A DNA stretch of 64,000 nt from an uncultured Paracoccaceae bacterium (GTDB lineage Bacteria; Pseudomonadota; Alphaproteobacteria; Rhodobacterales; Rhodobacteraceae): assembly GCA_947493745.1 (NCBI GenBank), contig CANLSM010000007.1:62001-126000 (forward strand), in the 5' to 3' direction. The position numbers and the translations under genes were made by a program. Under the pieces are notes generated by a model. That model did no database searches. It had not been told where the DNA came from and worked only from the letters and a program-made list of their open reading frames with translations. How positions within the stretch are numbered: the stretch's first letter is position 1; each line of letters starts with the position of its first letter. This document shows positions 42,218 through 51,249 of this stretch, piece after piece.

Positions 42218-43428
42218 CCTTCATCCGGCAGGGATATGTCACCGGTCCTCTGATCGGCGTTCTGTGGAGCCTGACCGTCGCGATCACGGTCTCGGTCGTG
42301 ATGTCCTTTGCAACAGGCGAGGCGTTTCGGCCCGGAGGGGCGGGCATTCTGATCGCAGGTGTTGCCACTGGACTGCTTGCCCTTGGCAACCGCGACACTA
42401 CACTGGTTGCGACGAGTGCGGTTGCGCTGACGGGTGCGCTTCTGCTGACGGGTCTGGGCCCGGTGATCGTAGGTGAGGATGTGGGCCTCCGTGCAAAGGT
42501 GCTGACCCTTCTGGCGGTCGGTGTGGCCATCGGCTATCCGCTCAGCCGGATGCTGGAGGGCTGCGCGACAGGCGCGCTCGACAGGCACGATTTCGAGGCG
42601 GCCGTGATCCGGTTCCTGACCGCCTTTGGCTACGTCTTCTTCACCGCCATCGTCGCAATCCCGTTCTACGTGATGGTGATGACGAGCCTGAAATCGCAGC
42701 AGGCACTCTTACAGAACCCGCTTGATTTCTCGCTGGAGATCACGCGGGGTTGGGGCCTATTCCGGTCCTACTTTGAGCTTTTCGGGCAGTACAATTTCGG
42801 GCGCTACCTGATGGTCAGCCTGATCGTCTCGGTGCTCACGGTCTTTATCACGCTTCTGTTCAGCGTCCCCGGTGCCTATGCCGTTGCGCGTTTGCGCTTT
42901 AAGGGGCGGGCGATGATGTCACGCTCGATCCTGCTGATCTACATGGTGCCGATGATCGTGCTGGCGCTGCCGATCTACATCGGATTTTCCATGGCCGGGC
43001 TGCGCAACTCCATCGCAGGCATTCTGCTGATCTACCCGGTGACGACCATTCCGGTCGCGCTCTACATGTTGCAGGGCTACTTCCGCGGCCTTCCCGCCGA
43101 GGTCGAGGAAGCGGGCCTGATGGACGGGCTCTCGCGCCTTGGCGTGATCTGGAAAATCACGCTGCCGCTCAGCCTGCCAGCGCTGGCCTCGGTCTCGCTC
43201 TACGTCTTCATGATCGCCTGGAACGAGTTTCTGCTGGCCTTCATGCTGCTCGATGACCCTTCGAAGTTCACACTGACACGCGGGGTCAAGATGCTCGACA
43301 GTTCTGAAATACCCAGACAGCACCTGATGGCGGGGGCGGTGATCTCCACCTTGCCGATCATGGCACTGTTTCTGGGACTGGAGAGGTTCATGACCAAGGG
43401 CCTGACGGCCGGGTCGGTGAAAGGATGA
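42214..43428 (+). CDS. Sugar ABC transporter permease (MalG/AglG type) with extra N-terminal membrane block
   Basis: 404 aa. From residue 130 on it is a normal CUT1 permease of about 275 residues: FRFLTAFGYVFFTAIVAIPFYVMVMTSLK at the start and the EAA loop VEEAGLMDGLSRLGVIWKITLPLSLP near residue 300. Residues 1-130 are an extra block with about four membrane segments (12-32, 42-58, 64-84, 95-111). I do not recognise this block; it is not usual for CUT1 permeases. It overlaps the first permease gene by 4 bases. Confidence 0.88.
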   Translation: MTFIRQGYVTGPLIGVLWSLTVAITVSVVMSFATGEAFRPGGAGILIAGVATGLLALGNRDTTLVATSAVALTGALLLTGLGPVIVGEDVGLRAKVLTLLAVGVAIGYPLSRMLEGCATGALDRHDFEAAVIRFLTAFGYVFFTAIVAIPFYVMVMTSLKSQQALLQNPLDFSLEITRGWGLFRSYFELFGQYNFGRYLMVSLIVSVLTVFITLLFSVPGAYAVARLRFKGRAMMSRSILLIYMVPMIVLALPIYIGFSMAGLRNSIAGILLIYPVTTIPVALYMLQGYFRGLPAEVEEAGLMDGLSRLGVIWKITLPLSLPALASVSLYVFMIAWNEFLLAFMLLDDPSKFTLTRGVKMLDSSEIPRQHLMAGAVISTLPIMALFLGLERFMTKGLTAGSVKG

Positions 43429-44696
43429 CGCAATTGGATGTGAACTTGGTGGAACAGCTTGACGATCAGGCGCGGGCAATCCTGAAGGCCAATGACCGGG
43501 GCGGGTATACGGTGCCGACAGACGGTCTCTACCCCTATCAGTGGAACTGGGACAGCGCCTTTGCGGCCTTCGGCTTCGCCCGCTTCGACCTGGAGCGCGC
43601 CTGGCTGGAACTGGAGACCCTCTTCTCGGGGCAGTGGGAAACCGGCATGGTCCCCCACATCCTGTTTCACGAGGTTGATGAAGGGTATTTTCCCGGGCCG
43701 GATGTCTGGGGCTGCGGGCGGGATTTGCCAAGCTCGGGCATCTCCCAGCCGCCGGTGGCCGCAACTTTCGCGCGCAAGCTCTTCGAGCAGGACCCCGCGT
43801 CGGGCCGGGATCGCATCGATGACCTCTTTGACAGGATGATCGCCTGGCATCGCTGGTTCATGGAGGCAAGGGCCGAAAGCGGAGCCATTGCGATCACCCA
43901 TCCGTGGGAGTCCGGTCGCGATAACGCGTTCGACTGGGACAAGGCGATGGCTGCGGTCGATGCCTCGCAGGTGAAGCCCTACACCCGGCGTGACACCACT
44001 CATGTGGATGCCTCCATGCGCCCGACCAAGTTCGACTATGATCGCTACATCGCTCTGGTCGAATTCGGCCGTGCGAGCGATTGGAACGAGGCGGTGATCC
44101 GCGACAAAAGCCCGTTCCGAATGGCCGATCCGACCATGACCTTCACATTGCTGCGCGCGCATCGGGACTTGCTGTGGCTGGCGGAGCAGACCGGACGGCG
44201 GGGCGTGGAAATCGAAGACTGGATTTCTGGCCTTGAGGCGGGTCTCGGCGTTCTCTGGAACGAGGCGGGTGGGCATTTCGACGCGCTGGATCTGCGCACG
44301 GGGCGGCATTCGGGGTCGCTCTCGAATGCCTCGTTTCTCTGCTGGTACGGCGGTGTGAATGAACCCCGGATGCAGGAGCATCTCGACCGCGCGCTGGCCG
44401 GGCCGTCCTTCGGGATTGCCAGCCTGTCGCTTCAGAGCCCGCAGTTTGACCCCAAGCGCTACTGGCGCGGGCCGGTCTGGGGGATCATGAACACGCTGAT
44501 CGGAATGGGGCTGGAGGAGCAGGGACTGACCGAGCAGGCCGGAACATTGCGTCGCCAGACCGCCGATCTGCTCGCGCAGCATGGTTTTGCGGAGTACTAC
44601 AACCCGCTTGACGGAACGCCTGCGGGCGGCGGGACATTCACCTGGACCGCTGCGATCTGGCTGTCCTGGGCATCGCCCTCGGCAGGAGGCAGATAA
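43425..44696 (+). CDS. Cytosolic GH63/MGH1-like glycoside hydrolase
   Basis: 423 aa, no signal peptide. It is an (alpha/alpha)6-barrel protein with [78 protein letters not shown] and [15 protein letters not shown]. These motifs match the mannosylglycerate/glucosylglycerate hydrolase-like group related to GH63. By comparison with that group the catalytic acid should be D166 (in SGRDN) and the base E390 (in [10 protein letters not shown]). A retained WDSAF and HPWESG pattern argues for activity on a small alpha-glycoside. It replaces the GH13 enzyme found in rhizobial agl operons. It overlaps its neighbours by 4 and 1 bases. Confidence 0.85.
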   Translation: MTQLDVNLVEQLDDQARAILKANDRGGYTVPTDGLYPYQWNWDSAFAAFGFARFDLERAWLELETLFSGQWETGMVPHILFHEVDEGYFPGPDVWGCGRDLPSSGISQPPVAATFARKLFEQDPASGRDRIDDLFDRMIAWHRWFMEARAESGAIAITHPWESGRDNAFDWDKAMAAVDASQVKPYTRRDTTHVDASMRPTKFDYDRYIALVEFGRASDWNEAVIRDKSPFRMADPTMTFTLLRAHRDLLWLAEQTGRRGVEIEDWISGLEAGLGVLWNEAGGHFDALDLRTGRHSGSLSNASFLCWYGGVNEPRMQEHLDRALAGPSFGIASLSLQSPQFDPKRYWRGPVWGIMNTLIGMGLEEQGLTEQAGTLRRQTADLLAQHGFAEYYNPLDGTPAGGGTFTWTAAIWLSWASPSAGGR

Positions 44697-45748
44697 TGGG
44701 TGCGATCGAGCTGAAAGCCGTCGAGAAATGGTTCGGCGACGCGCAGGTGATCAAGGGGGTGGACCTTGCGATCTCGGATGGCGAATTCATCATCTTTGTC
44801 GGACCCTCGGGATGCGGCAAGTCCACCCTTCTGCGGATGATTGCCGGGCTGGAGGAGACAAGTCGTGGCCAGATCCTGCTCGACGACCGCGATGTGACCG
44901 ACCAGCCGCCGTCGAAGCGCGGGCTTGCCATGGTGTTCCAGTCCTATGCGCTTTACCCGCATATGAGCGTCGGCGAGAACATGGGCTTCGGGCTGAAAAC
45001 AGCTGGACGCCCTGCAGCAGAGATCAAGGCAAAGGTTGATGAGGCGGCGGCGATCCTGAAGCTGGAGCCCTATCTTGATCGCAGGCCCAGGGACCTCTCA
45101 GGAGGTCAGCGGCAAAGGGTGGCGATCGGGCGCTCGATTGTGCGCGAGCCTACGGCGTTTCTCTTTGACGAGCCGCTCTCCAATCTCGATGCGGCCCTTC
45201 GGGTCGAGATGCGCTACGAGATCGCCAAGCTGCATCAGACCCTTGATGCGACAATGATCTACGTAACCCATGACCAGGTCGAGGCGATGACGCTGGCAGA
45301 CCGGATCGTGGTGCTGGAGGATGGCCGCGTCGTGCAGGTCGGCACCCCGCGCGAGCTTTACAATCACCCCGGCAACCTTTTCGTGGCGCAGTTCATCGGC
45401 TCTCCCAAGATGAACATCCTGCCCTGTCAAACCGAGAGTGGCACCTATCATCTGAATGACCAGCCCAAGGGCAGCTATGCCCATGACCGCCCCGCCACAC
45501 ATCTCGGCATCAGGCCCGAGGCGATCACGCCCTGCGCTGTGGGGCAGGGGCAGTGCGACGGTGTTCTGGACGTGTCGGAATATCTCGGGGCTGATACCTA
45601 CCTGATCGTGGATTGCGGCGCTCTTGGCAAGATTACCGTCCGGATTGCGGGCGACACGGATCTCAGACCCGGTGCTGAACTGGGCCTCACTTTTCCCGAA
45701 AGCCTGACCCATTTCTTTGATGCGGGTGGTCTCGCGGTGACGGCCTAG
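44696..45748 (+). CDS. Sugar ABC transporter ATP-binding protein (MsmX/UgpC family)
   Basis: 350 aa. Walker [21 protein letters not shown]-loop [18 protein letters not shown], signature [19 protein letters not shown], Walker [18 protein letters not shown]-loop [18 protein letters not shown]-terminal TOBE-type regulatory domain follows ([15 protein letters not shown]). It energises the two upstream permeases. TAATG overlap with the hydrolase gene. Its stop overlaps the convergent HIT gene by 4 bases, closing the operon. Confidence 0.95.
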   Translation: MGAIELKAVEKWFGDAQVIKGVDLAISDGEFIIFVGPSGCGKSTLLRMIAGLEETSRGQILLDDRDVTDQPPSKRGLAMVFQSYALYPHMSVGENMGFGLKTAGRPAAEIKAKVDEAAAILKLEPYLDRRPRDLSGGQRQRVAIGRSIVREPTAFLFDEPLSNLDAALRVEMRYEIAKLHQTLDATMIYVTHDQVEAMTLADRIVVLEDGRVVQVGTPRELYNHPGNLFVAQFIGSPKMNILPCQTESGTYHLNDQPKGSYAHDRPATHLGIRPEAITPCAVGQGQCDGVLDVSEYLGADTYLIVDCGALGKITVRIAGDTDLRPGAELGLTFPESLTHFFDAGGLAVTA

Positions 45749-46107
45749 GCTTCGCCCACGATCCGGCCAAGACGCCGACCCGCCAGAATGTGCATATGCA
45801 TGTGCGGGACGTCCTGTACGCCGTCCTGTCCGGCATTGGAGATCAGCCGATAACCATCGCCCAGCGACAATTGCGCGATGACTGCCTGAACCGTGCGGTT
45901 GAAATCCACGATCTCCGCCTCGCTTGCCTCTGCCGCGAAATGGTCGAAGGTGATGTAAGCCCCTTTGGGGATCACCAGCACATGCACGGGTGCCTGAGGT
46001 GCTATGTCCTCGAAGGCAAGCGTGTGTGCGCTTTCCAGCACCGTCTTGTTCGGGATCTCGCCTCGCAGGATCCTGGCGAAGATATTTTGGTCGTCATAGC
46101 TGTACAT
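45745..46107 (-). CDS. HIT family (HINT-like) nucleotide-binding protein
   Basis: 120 aa with the histidine triad [11 protein letters not shown] near the C-terminus and the N-terminal [20 protein letters not shown] proteins hydrolyse purine phosphoramidates such as AMP-lysine. The start overlaps the 3' end of the glycosyltransferase gene by 14 bases. Confidence 0.93.
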   Translation of the reverse strand: MYSYDDQNIFARILRGEIPNKTVLESAHTLAFEDIAPQAPVHVLVIPKGAYITFDHFAAEASEAEIVDFNRTVQAVIAQLSLGDGYRLISNAGQDGVQDVPHMHMHILAGRRLGRIVGEA

Positions 46108-47689
46108 GTGCAGATCCCAATTGGTTGAAACGGCCCTGATGCGCCGCGCGAAAGGCTTCGTCCTCGTCTAGATCGGCAAACCGGCAGAGCGCTGAGGTGA
46201 TCGTTTCGGGGTCCTCGTGTTCGCCGAACCGCTCGAACAGATCAAGCTGCATGGCTTTCAGGGCCCGGCTTTCCTCGGCGATATCTCCGCGCAGGCTGGC
46301 CAGCAGATCGCGGATCATGGCGTCATCCATGGTTGCGATCTCGATCCCCATCCGTTCTGCATGGCCATGCAGATAGTGGTCGGAGAACTCGCAGGCGATC
46401 TCCAGCACCCGGATCTCGGCCCCCTGGTCCTTCAGATCGTCGAGCACCTCCTGATTGGCCGGATCGATACAGAAGATCAGCCGACGCTGGCCGGTGACAT
46501 CAAAGAGGAGCTTTAGGAATGCGCAGCGCTGGCGCTGGCGTTTTTCGACCGTGCTGCCCGCATTGCCGAGATCAGGCAGCCCCGCCTCGGTCTCATTGAA
46601 GATATAGCCATAGCCCGGAATGCCGCTCTGCTCAGACAGGGACTGGGCGTACCGCTTGGCGACATGCCACTTCTTGCAGGCAACGACAAAGACCGAGAGC
46701 GTGTTGTCGAGCTGAGCTGCCGCTTCCCAATGACGCGGAGCAAACCGTTGTCCCTTTCGCCCGCGCGAGGTAAGGTAGCGGAAATATTGCTCGCCGGACC
46801 GCGCGGTGCCAAATGCCACCTCGGTGTCGCTGTAGAGCGTCCTCAGACGGGTTTTCAGCTCCACGGCCTGACCGGACAGTTTGCGGGCAAAGAACCGGTC
46901 CTGCTGGATCAGAAAATCATAATGATCGTTCTGAAAATTTACCGGCATGCCGTAGTCTGAGAAAAGCAGAAAGGTCGGCGGGTGCGAGGCGATCTCGGCC
47001 TTCGGCACGAGGTGATAGACCAGGCTCTGAAAGAAGGTTTCGTCGGGGATCCATGTGGTGCGGAAAAACCGGATCAGATCCTTGCGGCGGGCAACCAGCG
47101 CGAGAATTTTCTCCACCGTCTTGCGACGCAGGCAGAACCATTGCGAGCCGATCATCACCCGCAGCCCTTCGGGAATGTCGCGGGCCAGTCCCAGTCGTTT
47201 CTGCAACTCCAGCGCCGAGTAGAAAAGCCGCTTTTGCCCGCGTTCATTGAAATAGTGGCGATAGATAAGCCGCTCTTCCTTCATACCGACCTTGATCCAG
47301 CCGCTATCGAGAAAGTCATGTACCTCGATGATGTCCTGATCGTTGGTTTCCAGATGCGCATGCACGGTTCCGGCCGATTTGATCGGCATGCAGTCGCCTG
47401 AGATCAGGTAGAAATGGGTCGCTTCGGGGAATTCAGCCTCGCCAAGCCGAAGAGCATTCAGCGAGGCCTTGACCAGCGACCACTCGCCCCACCCGCATTT
47501 CACCGATTTGGCGAACCGGACATCGGCCATCCCGGCCAGTCCCGACCGTATCTGCTGACCCACCTCCGAGGGGGCGGATCTGTCGATGTGAATGACAACG
47601 CAATCGCCCTGACCGGTCAGCATATTGACCTGATCAATCACTGCGGCCGGGTTCTTGTGACAAAGCAGAAGATAGCAGATCTGCGTCAC
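46094..47689 (-). CDS. GT14-like (Core-2/I-branching) glycosyltransferase with DUF5928-type C-terminus
   Basis: 531 aa. The N-terminal half is GT14-like: ICYLLLCHKNPAAVIDQVNML, VVIHIDRSAP, CGWGEWSLVKASLNALRLGEA, FYLISGDCMPIK and the later GSQWFCLRRKTVEKIL...WIPDETFFQSL. A second domain of about 200 residues (RHWEAAAQLDNTLSVFVVACKKWHVAKRYAQSL...) I recall as DUF5928, found fused to GT14 in Rhodobacterales. It probably adds a xylosyl or GlcNAc residue to a surface polysaccharide; donor and acceptor are unknown. No other polysaccharide genes are nearby. Confidence 0.85.
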   Translation of the reverse strand: MTQICYLLLCHKNPAAVIDQVNMLTGQGDCVVIHIDRSAPSEVGQQIRSGLAGMADVRFAKSVKCGWGEWSLVKASLNALRLGEAEFPEATHFYLISGDCMPIKSAGTVHAHLETNDQDIIEVHDFLDSGWIKVGMKEERLIYRHYFNERGQKRLFYSALELQKRLGLARDIPEGLRVMIGSQWFCLRRKTVEKILALVARRKDLIRFFRTTWIPDETFFQSLVYHLVPKAEIASHPPTFLLFSDYGMPVNFQNDHYDFLIQQDRFFARKLSGQAVELKTRLRTLYSDTEVAFGTARSGEQYFRYLTSRGRKGQRFAPRHWEAAAQLDNTLSVFVVACKKWHVAKRYAQSLSEQSGIPGYGYIFNETEAGLPDLGNAGSTVEKRQRQRCAFLKLLFDVTGQRRLIFCIDPANQEVLDDLKDQGAEIRVLEIACEFSDHYLHGHAERMGIEIATMDDAMIRDLLASLRGDIAEESRALKAMQLDLFERFGEHEDPETITSALCRFADLDEDEAFRAAHQGRFNQLGSAHVQL

Positions 47690-47744
47690 CGGGCGCTCCG
47701 TTTCCTTATGCAGTGGGTGTCAGAGTTTTCTCAGGAATTACCGC

Positions 47745-48740
47745 TCAGAGCAAGCCGTGTTTCCTGAAAAGAGCGGTGAGGTCTTCCTGCGGGCGGGCGC
47801 CGATATGACTGATCACCTCGGCTGCCGCGACACAGCCCATGGCGACACAGGTTGCCAGCGGCTGGTTCGTCGTCAGACCGAACATCACCCCGGACGCAAA
47901 AAGATCGCCCGCACCGGTCGCATCGACGACCTGTGTCTCGATGGCGTCGCAATGCTCGCGCTCGTCTCCGTTCATCAGGGTCGCGCCCTTCGCGCCTTGT
48001 GTGCAGGCAACATAGGCGCAATCCGCCCGGGCGGCCTGGATGGCATCCTCCAGACTGTCCGTCTGGTAAAGCGCCATCAACTCGTGCTGATTGGCAAAGA
48101 GCAGGTCCACATCGGCCCGGATCATGGCGAGAAAGGCGTCCCTGTGCCGCTCGACACAGAACGGATCCGAAAGGGTAAGCGCGACCCTGCCTGCGGCCCC
48201 ACGACAGGCCCTGATCGCCTTGGCAAATGCTGCGTGACTGTCAGGTCCGTCAAAGCGATAGCCTTCGAGATAGATCCACTCCGCATCGGCCATCAGGTCG
48301 ACGTCGATGTCGTCAGGGGTCAGAAATTCCGACCAGCCAAGATAGGTGTTCATCGATCGCTCGCCATCGGGGCTGACAAGGATCATCGACCTGCCGGTCT
48401 CATGCTCCGCATCCGCAGGTGCGAGCGCGGTCTCGTAGTCCGCCCCTTGCGCGCGAATGTCGTGGGCAAAGATAGCGCCAAGCTGATCATCCTTGACCTT
48501 GCCGACATAGGCCGTGCGTGCGCCCAAGGCTGCCAGACCTGCGATCGTGTTGGCGGCTGAGCCGCCCGAGATCTCGGTCGCAGGTCCCATGGCGGCATAA
48601 AGCTCTGCCGAACGGGCGGTGTCGATCAGTTGCATGATCCCGCGCTCGACGCCGTTCTCGGCCAGGAACGTGTCGTCGATATGGGCCAGCACATCGACAA
48701 TGGAATTGCCGATGCCGACGACCTGATAGGTTTTACTCAT
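47745..48740 (-). CDS. PfkB family carbohydrate kinase (adenosine kinase-like)
   Basis: 331 aa. It starts YQVVGIGNSIVDVLAHID and has the PfkB signatures GGSAANTIAGLAALGARTAYVGKVKDDQLG and the anion-hole motif DATGAGDLFASGVMFGL with its catalytic Asp. This sequence type is annotated as adenosine kinase in many alphaproteobacteria, phosphorylating adenosine to AMP. Other PfkB substrates cannot be excluded. Its start overlaps the nth stop by 4 bases. Confidence 0.88.
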   Translation of the reverse strand: MSKTYQVVGIGNSIVDVLAHIDDTFLAENGVERGIMQLIDTARSAELYAAMGPATEISGGSAANTIAGLAALGARTAYVGKVKDDQLGAIFAHDIRAQGADYETALAPADAEHETGRSMILVSPDGERSMNTYLGWSEFLTPDDIDVDLMADAEWIYLEGYRFDGPDSHAAFAKAIRACRGAAGRVALTLSDPFCVERHRDAFLAMIRADVDLLFANQHELMALYQTDSLEDAIQAARADCAYVACTQGAKGATLMNGDEREHCDAIETQVVDATGAGDLFASGVMFGLTTNQPLATCVAMGCVAAAEVISHIGARPQEDLTALFRKHGLL

Positions 48741-49381
48741 ACAGTCTTCTCCTCATACGGACAGAGGTCCGCAATAATACAATTGGCACAAACGGGCTTG
48801 CGGGCTTTGCAGACGTAGCGTCCATGCAGGATCATCCAGTGATGCGCATGCTGCTGGAATTCGGCGGGAATATGGTCCTCGATGGCCCGTTCGACGGCCA
48901 CGACGTCCTTGCCATTGGCGATGCCGGTCCGGTTGCCCAGCCGGAAAATATGCGTATCGACGGCCTGGGTGGGTTGCTTGAACCACATGTTCAGCACCAC
49001 ATTTGCGGTCTTGCGGCCCACGCCGGGCAGACGCTCAAGTGCGGCACGCGAGGACGGCACCTCGCCATCATAGTCATCGACGAGCATCTGGCTCAGCTTG
49101 ATGACATTCTTCGCCTTGTTGCGGAAAAGCCCGATCGTCTTGATGTGTTCAATGACCCCCGCTTCGCCCAGTTCCAGCATTTTCTGGGGCGTATCGGCGA
49201 TCCTGAAGAGCGCGCGCGTGGCCTTGTTTACGCCCGCATCGGTGGCCTGCGCCGAAAGGGCCACGGCAACCACCAGTGTATAGGCATTTACATGCTCCAG
49301 CTCGCCCTTGGGCTCCGCCTCATGGGCACGGAAGCGGCTGAAAATCTCATGGATTGTTTTGTAGTCGAGTTGATCGGGCAT
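48737..49381 (-). CDS. nth: Endonuclease III
   Basis: 214 aa from the ATG at 49381 (MPDQLDYKTIHEIFSRF); a GTG at 49399 would add six residues. The helix-hairpin-helix is LERLPGVGRKTANVVLN with the catalytic Lys, the catalytic Asp is in QAVDTHIFRLGNRTG, and the 4Fe-4S loop is C-x6-C-x2-C-x5-C (CKARKPVCANCIIADLC). It removes oxidised pyrimidines and cuts at abasic sites. Confidence 0.96.
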   Translation of the reverse strand: MPDQLDYKTIHEIFSRFRAHEAEPKGELEHVNAYTLVVAVALSAQATDAGVNKATRALFRIADTPQKMLELGEAGVIEHIKTIGLFRNKAKNVIKLSQMLVDDYDGEVPSSRAALERLPGVGRKTANVVLNMWFKQPTQAVDTHIFRLGNRTGIANGKDVVAVERAIEDHIPAEFQQHAHHWMILHGRYVCKARKPVCANCIIADLCPYEEKTV

Positions 49382-49489
49382 GGCTGAGGCAAATGGCACG
49401 GGGCTTGCCGCGTTTCAAGGCATTTGCGCAGGTTTCGGGTGGTGGAGACAGGGCTGTCTTCCTAAATTGATCTCAAAGAGGATGAGACC

Positions 49490-50329
49490 ATGACACAAGA
49501 CCCGTATCACTATGCGCTGATCGCGCGTGCGATTGATCATATCGGCGAGACCAAGGCCGCCCAGCCCCGGCTGGATGATGTCGCGGAGGCCGTCGGGCTG
49601 AGCCCGGCGCACTTTCAGCGCGTGTTCAGTCAATGGGTCGGTGTCAGCCCCAAGCGCTATCAGCAGTATCTGACGCTTGATCATGCGAAGACGCTGCTGC
49701 GGGACCGTTTCACGGTGCTGGACACGGCGCATGAGGCGGGCCTGTCGGGGTCGGGCCGTCTGCACGACCTCTTTCTCCGGTGGGAGGCGATGAGCCCCGG
49801 CGATTATGCAGTCGGTGGTGCGGGCCTGACAATCCACTGGGACTGGAGCGATACACCCTTCGGCGAAGCACTGGCGATGGCGACGGAGCGGGGCCTGTGC
49901 GGTCTTGCGTTCACCGCCGAGGTCGGTCGTGCCGAGGCAATGCGTGACATGCGCGCTCGCTGGCCGAAGGCCGAGTATCAGCAGAGCCCCGACGTTATCG
50001 CGCCCTTGCTGGGGGCGGCGTTGGGCGGCAAGGGTGAAACTGCGCTTCATCTGATCGGCGCGCCCTTTCAGATCAAGGTCTGGGAGGCGCTTCTGAACAT
50101 CCCCTCGGGCCACGTCACGACCTACTCGGAGATCGCCAGAAAGATCGGCAGTCCCAAGGCTGTGCGGGCTGTGGGCACGGCTGTCGGACGCAATCCGATC
50201 AGCTGGCTGATCCCCTGCCACCGGGCCTTGCGCAAATCCGGCGGACTTGGCGGCTATCACTGGGGTCTGCCGGTAAAACGAGCCATGCTGGCCTGGGAGA
50301 GCGCGCGGCTTGAAGGCGAGGCCAGTTGA
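49490..50329 (+). CDS. Ada-like methylated-DNA-protein cysteine methyltransferase with AraC HTH
   Basis: 279 aa. An AraC-type DNA-binding domain is at the N-terminus (RLDDVAEAVGLSPAHFQRVFSQWVGVSPKRYQQYLTLDHAK), followed by the O6-methylguanine methyltransferase domain with FQIKVWEALLNIPSGHVTTYSEIA and the active-site PCHR. The N-terminal zinc/phosphotriester-repair domain of E. coli Ada, with its four Cys, is absent. It therefore cannot sense methylphosphotriesters in the Ada way. It repairs O6-methylguanine and may still act as a regulator. Confidence 0.93.
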   Translation: MTQDPYHYALIARAIDHIGETKAAQPRLDDVAEAVGLSPAHFQRVFSQWVGVSPKRYQQYLTLDHAKTLLRDRFTVLDTAHEAGLSGSGRLHDLFLRWEAMSPGDYAVGGAGLTIHWDWSDTPFGEALAMATERGLCGLAFTAEVGRAEAMRDMRARWPKAEYQQSPDVIAPLLGAALGGKGETALHLIGAPFQIKVWEALLNIPSGHVTTYSEIARKIGSPKAVRAVGTAVGRNPISWLIPCHRALRKSGGLGGYHWGLPVKRAMLAWESARLEGEAS

Positions 50330-50469
50330 ACACGCCAGTGAAATGATCGGTAATTTTCCGCCTAAATATTCAACTTCGATGTGACTTATCCGATATTCCC
50401 CTTGCTTGTGGAACTATCACGCCGTTTGTTGCGTTCACGAGGACGTCAAACAACAAAGGAAAACTTTCC

Positions 50470-51111
50470 ATGGCACTCTCAAAGATTTCTCTGGCCGTGG
50501 CTGCGGTAGCCGGTCTGAGCCTTGCTGCGTGTACGGACGCCGATGGCACGAACAACAATGTCGGCACGGGCGCGCTGGTTGGTGCCGGTGTGGGCGCAGC
50601 TCTTGGCAATCTGATCGGTGGCGACACGGACAAGACGGCAATCGGTGCTGTCATTGGTGCCGGTGTTGGTGCTGCGATCGGCAACGAGCTGGAAAAACAG
50701 GAAGCCGCCCTTCGTCAGGATCTTGGCGGCTCCGGTGCGCAGATCATCAACACGGGCGACCGGCTGATTGTCAGCCTGCCTGAGGCGATCACGTTTGCAA
50801 CCGAAAGCGCGGCTGTTCGTCCGAACATTCAGGACGACATTCTGGCGATTGCACGCAACCTGCAGCAATACCCGAACAACACTGTTCAGGTGATCGGTCA
50901 CACCGACAACACCGGTACGCAGGCCTTCAACCAGCAGCTTTCCGAGCGTCGCGCCGCGGCTGTCGCCTCCATTCTGCGTCAGGGCGGTGTCCCGTCACGC
51001 CGGATCGTGGCCTTCGGACGTGGTGAGAACCAGCCGATTGCAAGCAACTCTTCCGCGTCGGGCCGTCAGGCCAACCGTCGCGTCGAAATCGTGATCACGC
51101 CGAACACCTGA
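50470..51111 (+). CDS. OmpA family lipoprotein with glycine-zipper (YiaD/Pal-like)
   Basis: 213 aa. The lipobox is LSLAAC (Cys about residue 21). A glycine-zipper segment follows (GALVGAGVGAALGNLIGG...IGAVIGAGVGAAIGNELE, residues 33-75) that may insert in the outer membrane. The C-terminal OmpA-like domain has the peptidoglycan-binding VIGHTDNTGTQAFNQQLSERRAAAVASIL and ends RQANRRVEIVI. It links the outer membrane to peptidoglycan. It has a monocistronic layout with a strong terminator 25 bases downstream. Confidence 0.93.
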   Translation: MALSKISLAVAAVAGLSLAACTDADGTNNNVGTGALVGAGVGAALGNLIGGDTDKTAIGAVIGAGVGAAIGNELEKQEAALRQDLGGSGAQIINTGDRLIVSLPEAITFATESAAVRPNIQDDILAIARNLQQYPNNTVQVIGHTDNTGTQAFNQQLSERRAAAVASILRQGGVPSRRIVAFGRGENQPIASNSSASGRQANRRVEIVITPNT

Positions 51112-51136
51112 TCAGACCGAAACAATGCGAAAAAAG

Positions 51137-51166
51137 GGCTGCCGGAGAGATCCGGCAGCCCTTTTC
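51137..51166 (+). terminator. Strong rho-independent terminator after the OmpA lipoprotein gene
   Basis: A perfect 10-bp stem GGGCTGCCGG/CCGGCAGCCC with a 6-nt loop is followed by TTTTC. The A-run before the stem makes it potentially bidirectional. Confidence 0.9.
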
Positions 51167-51210
51167 ATTTGCCTCCTGCCACGGATTTTCAGCTTGTGAG
51201 ACGCTCATAC

Positions 51211-51229
51211 TGGTCATATTACTTTACCA
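51211..51229. promoter_or_regulatory. Candidate GntR/FadR operator upstream of the regulator gene
   Basis: TGGT and ACCA half-sites face each other across 11 bases, 21-39 bases before the gntR start codon. FadR-subfamily regulators bind TGGT...ACCA-type sites, usually with shorter spacing. The wide spacing makes this tentative. Confidence 0.35.
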
Positions 51230-51249
51230 ATGCGGGAACAGGAGGCCTG

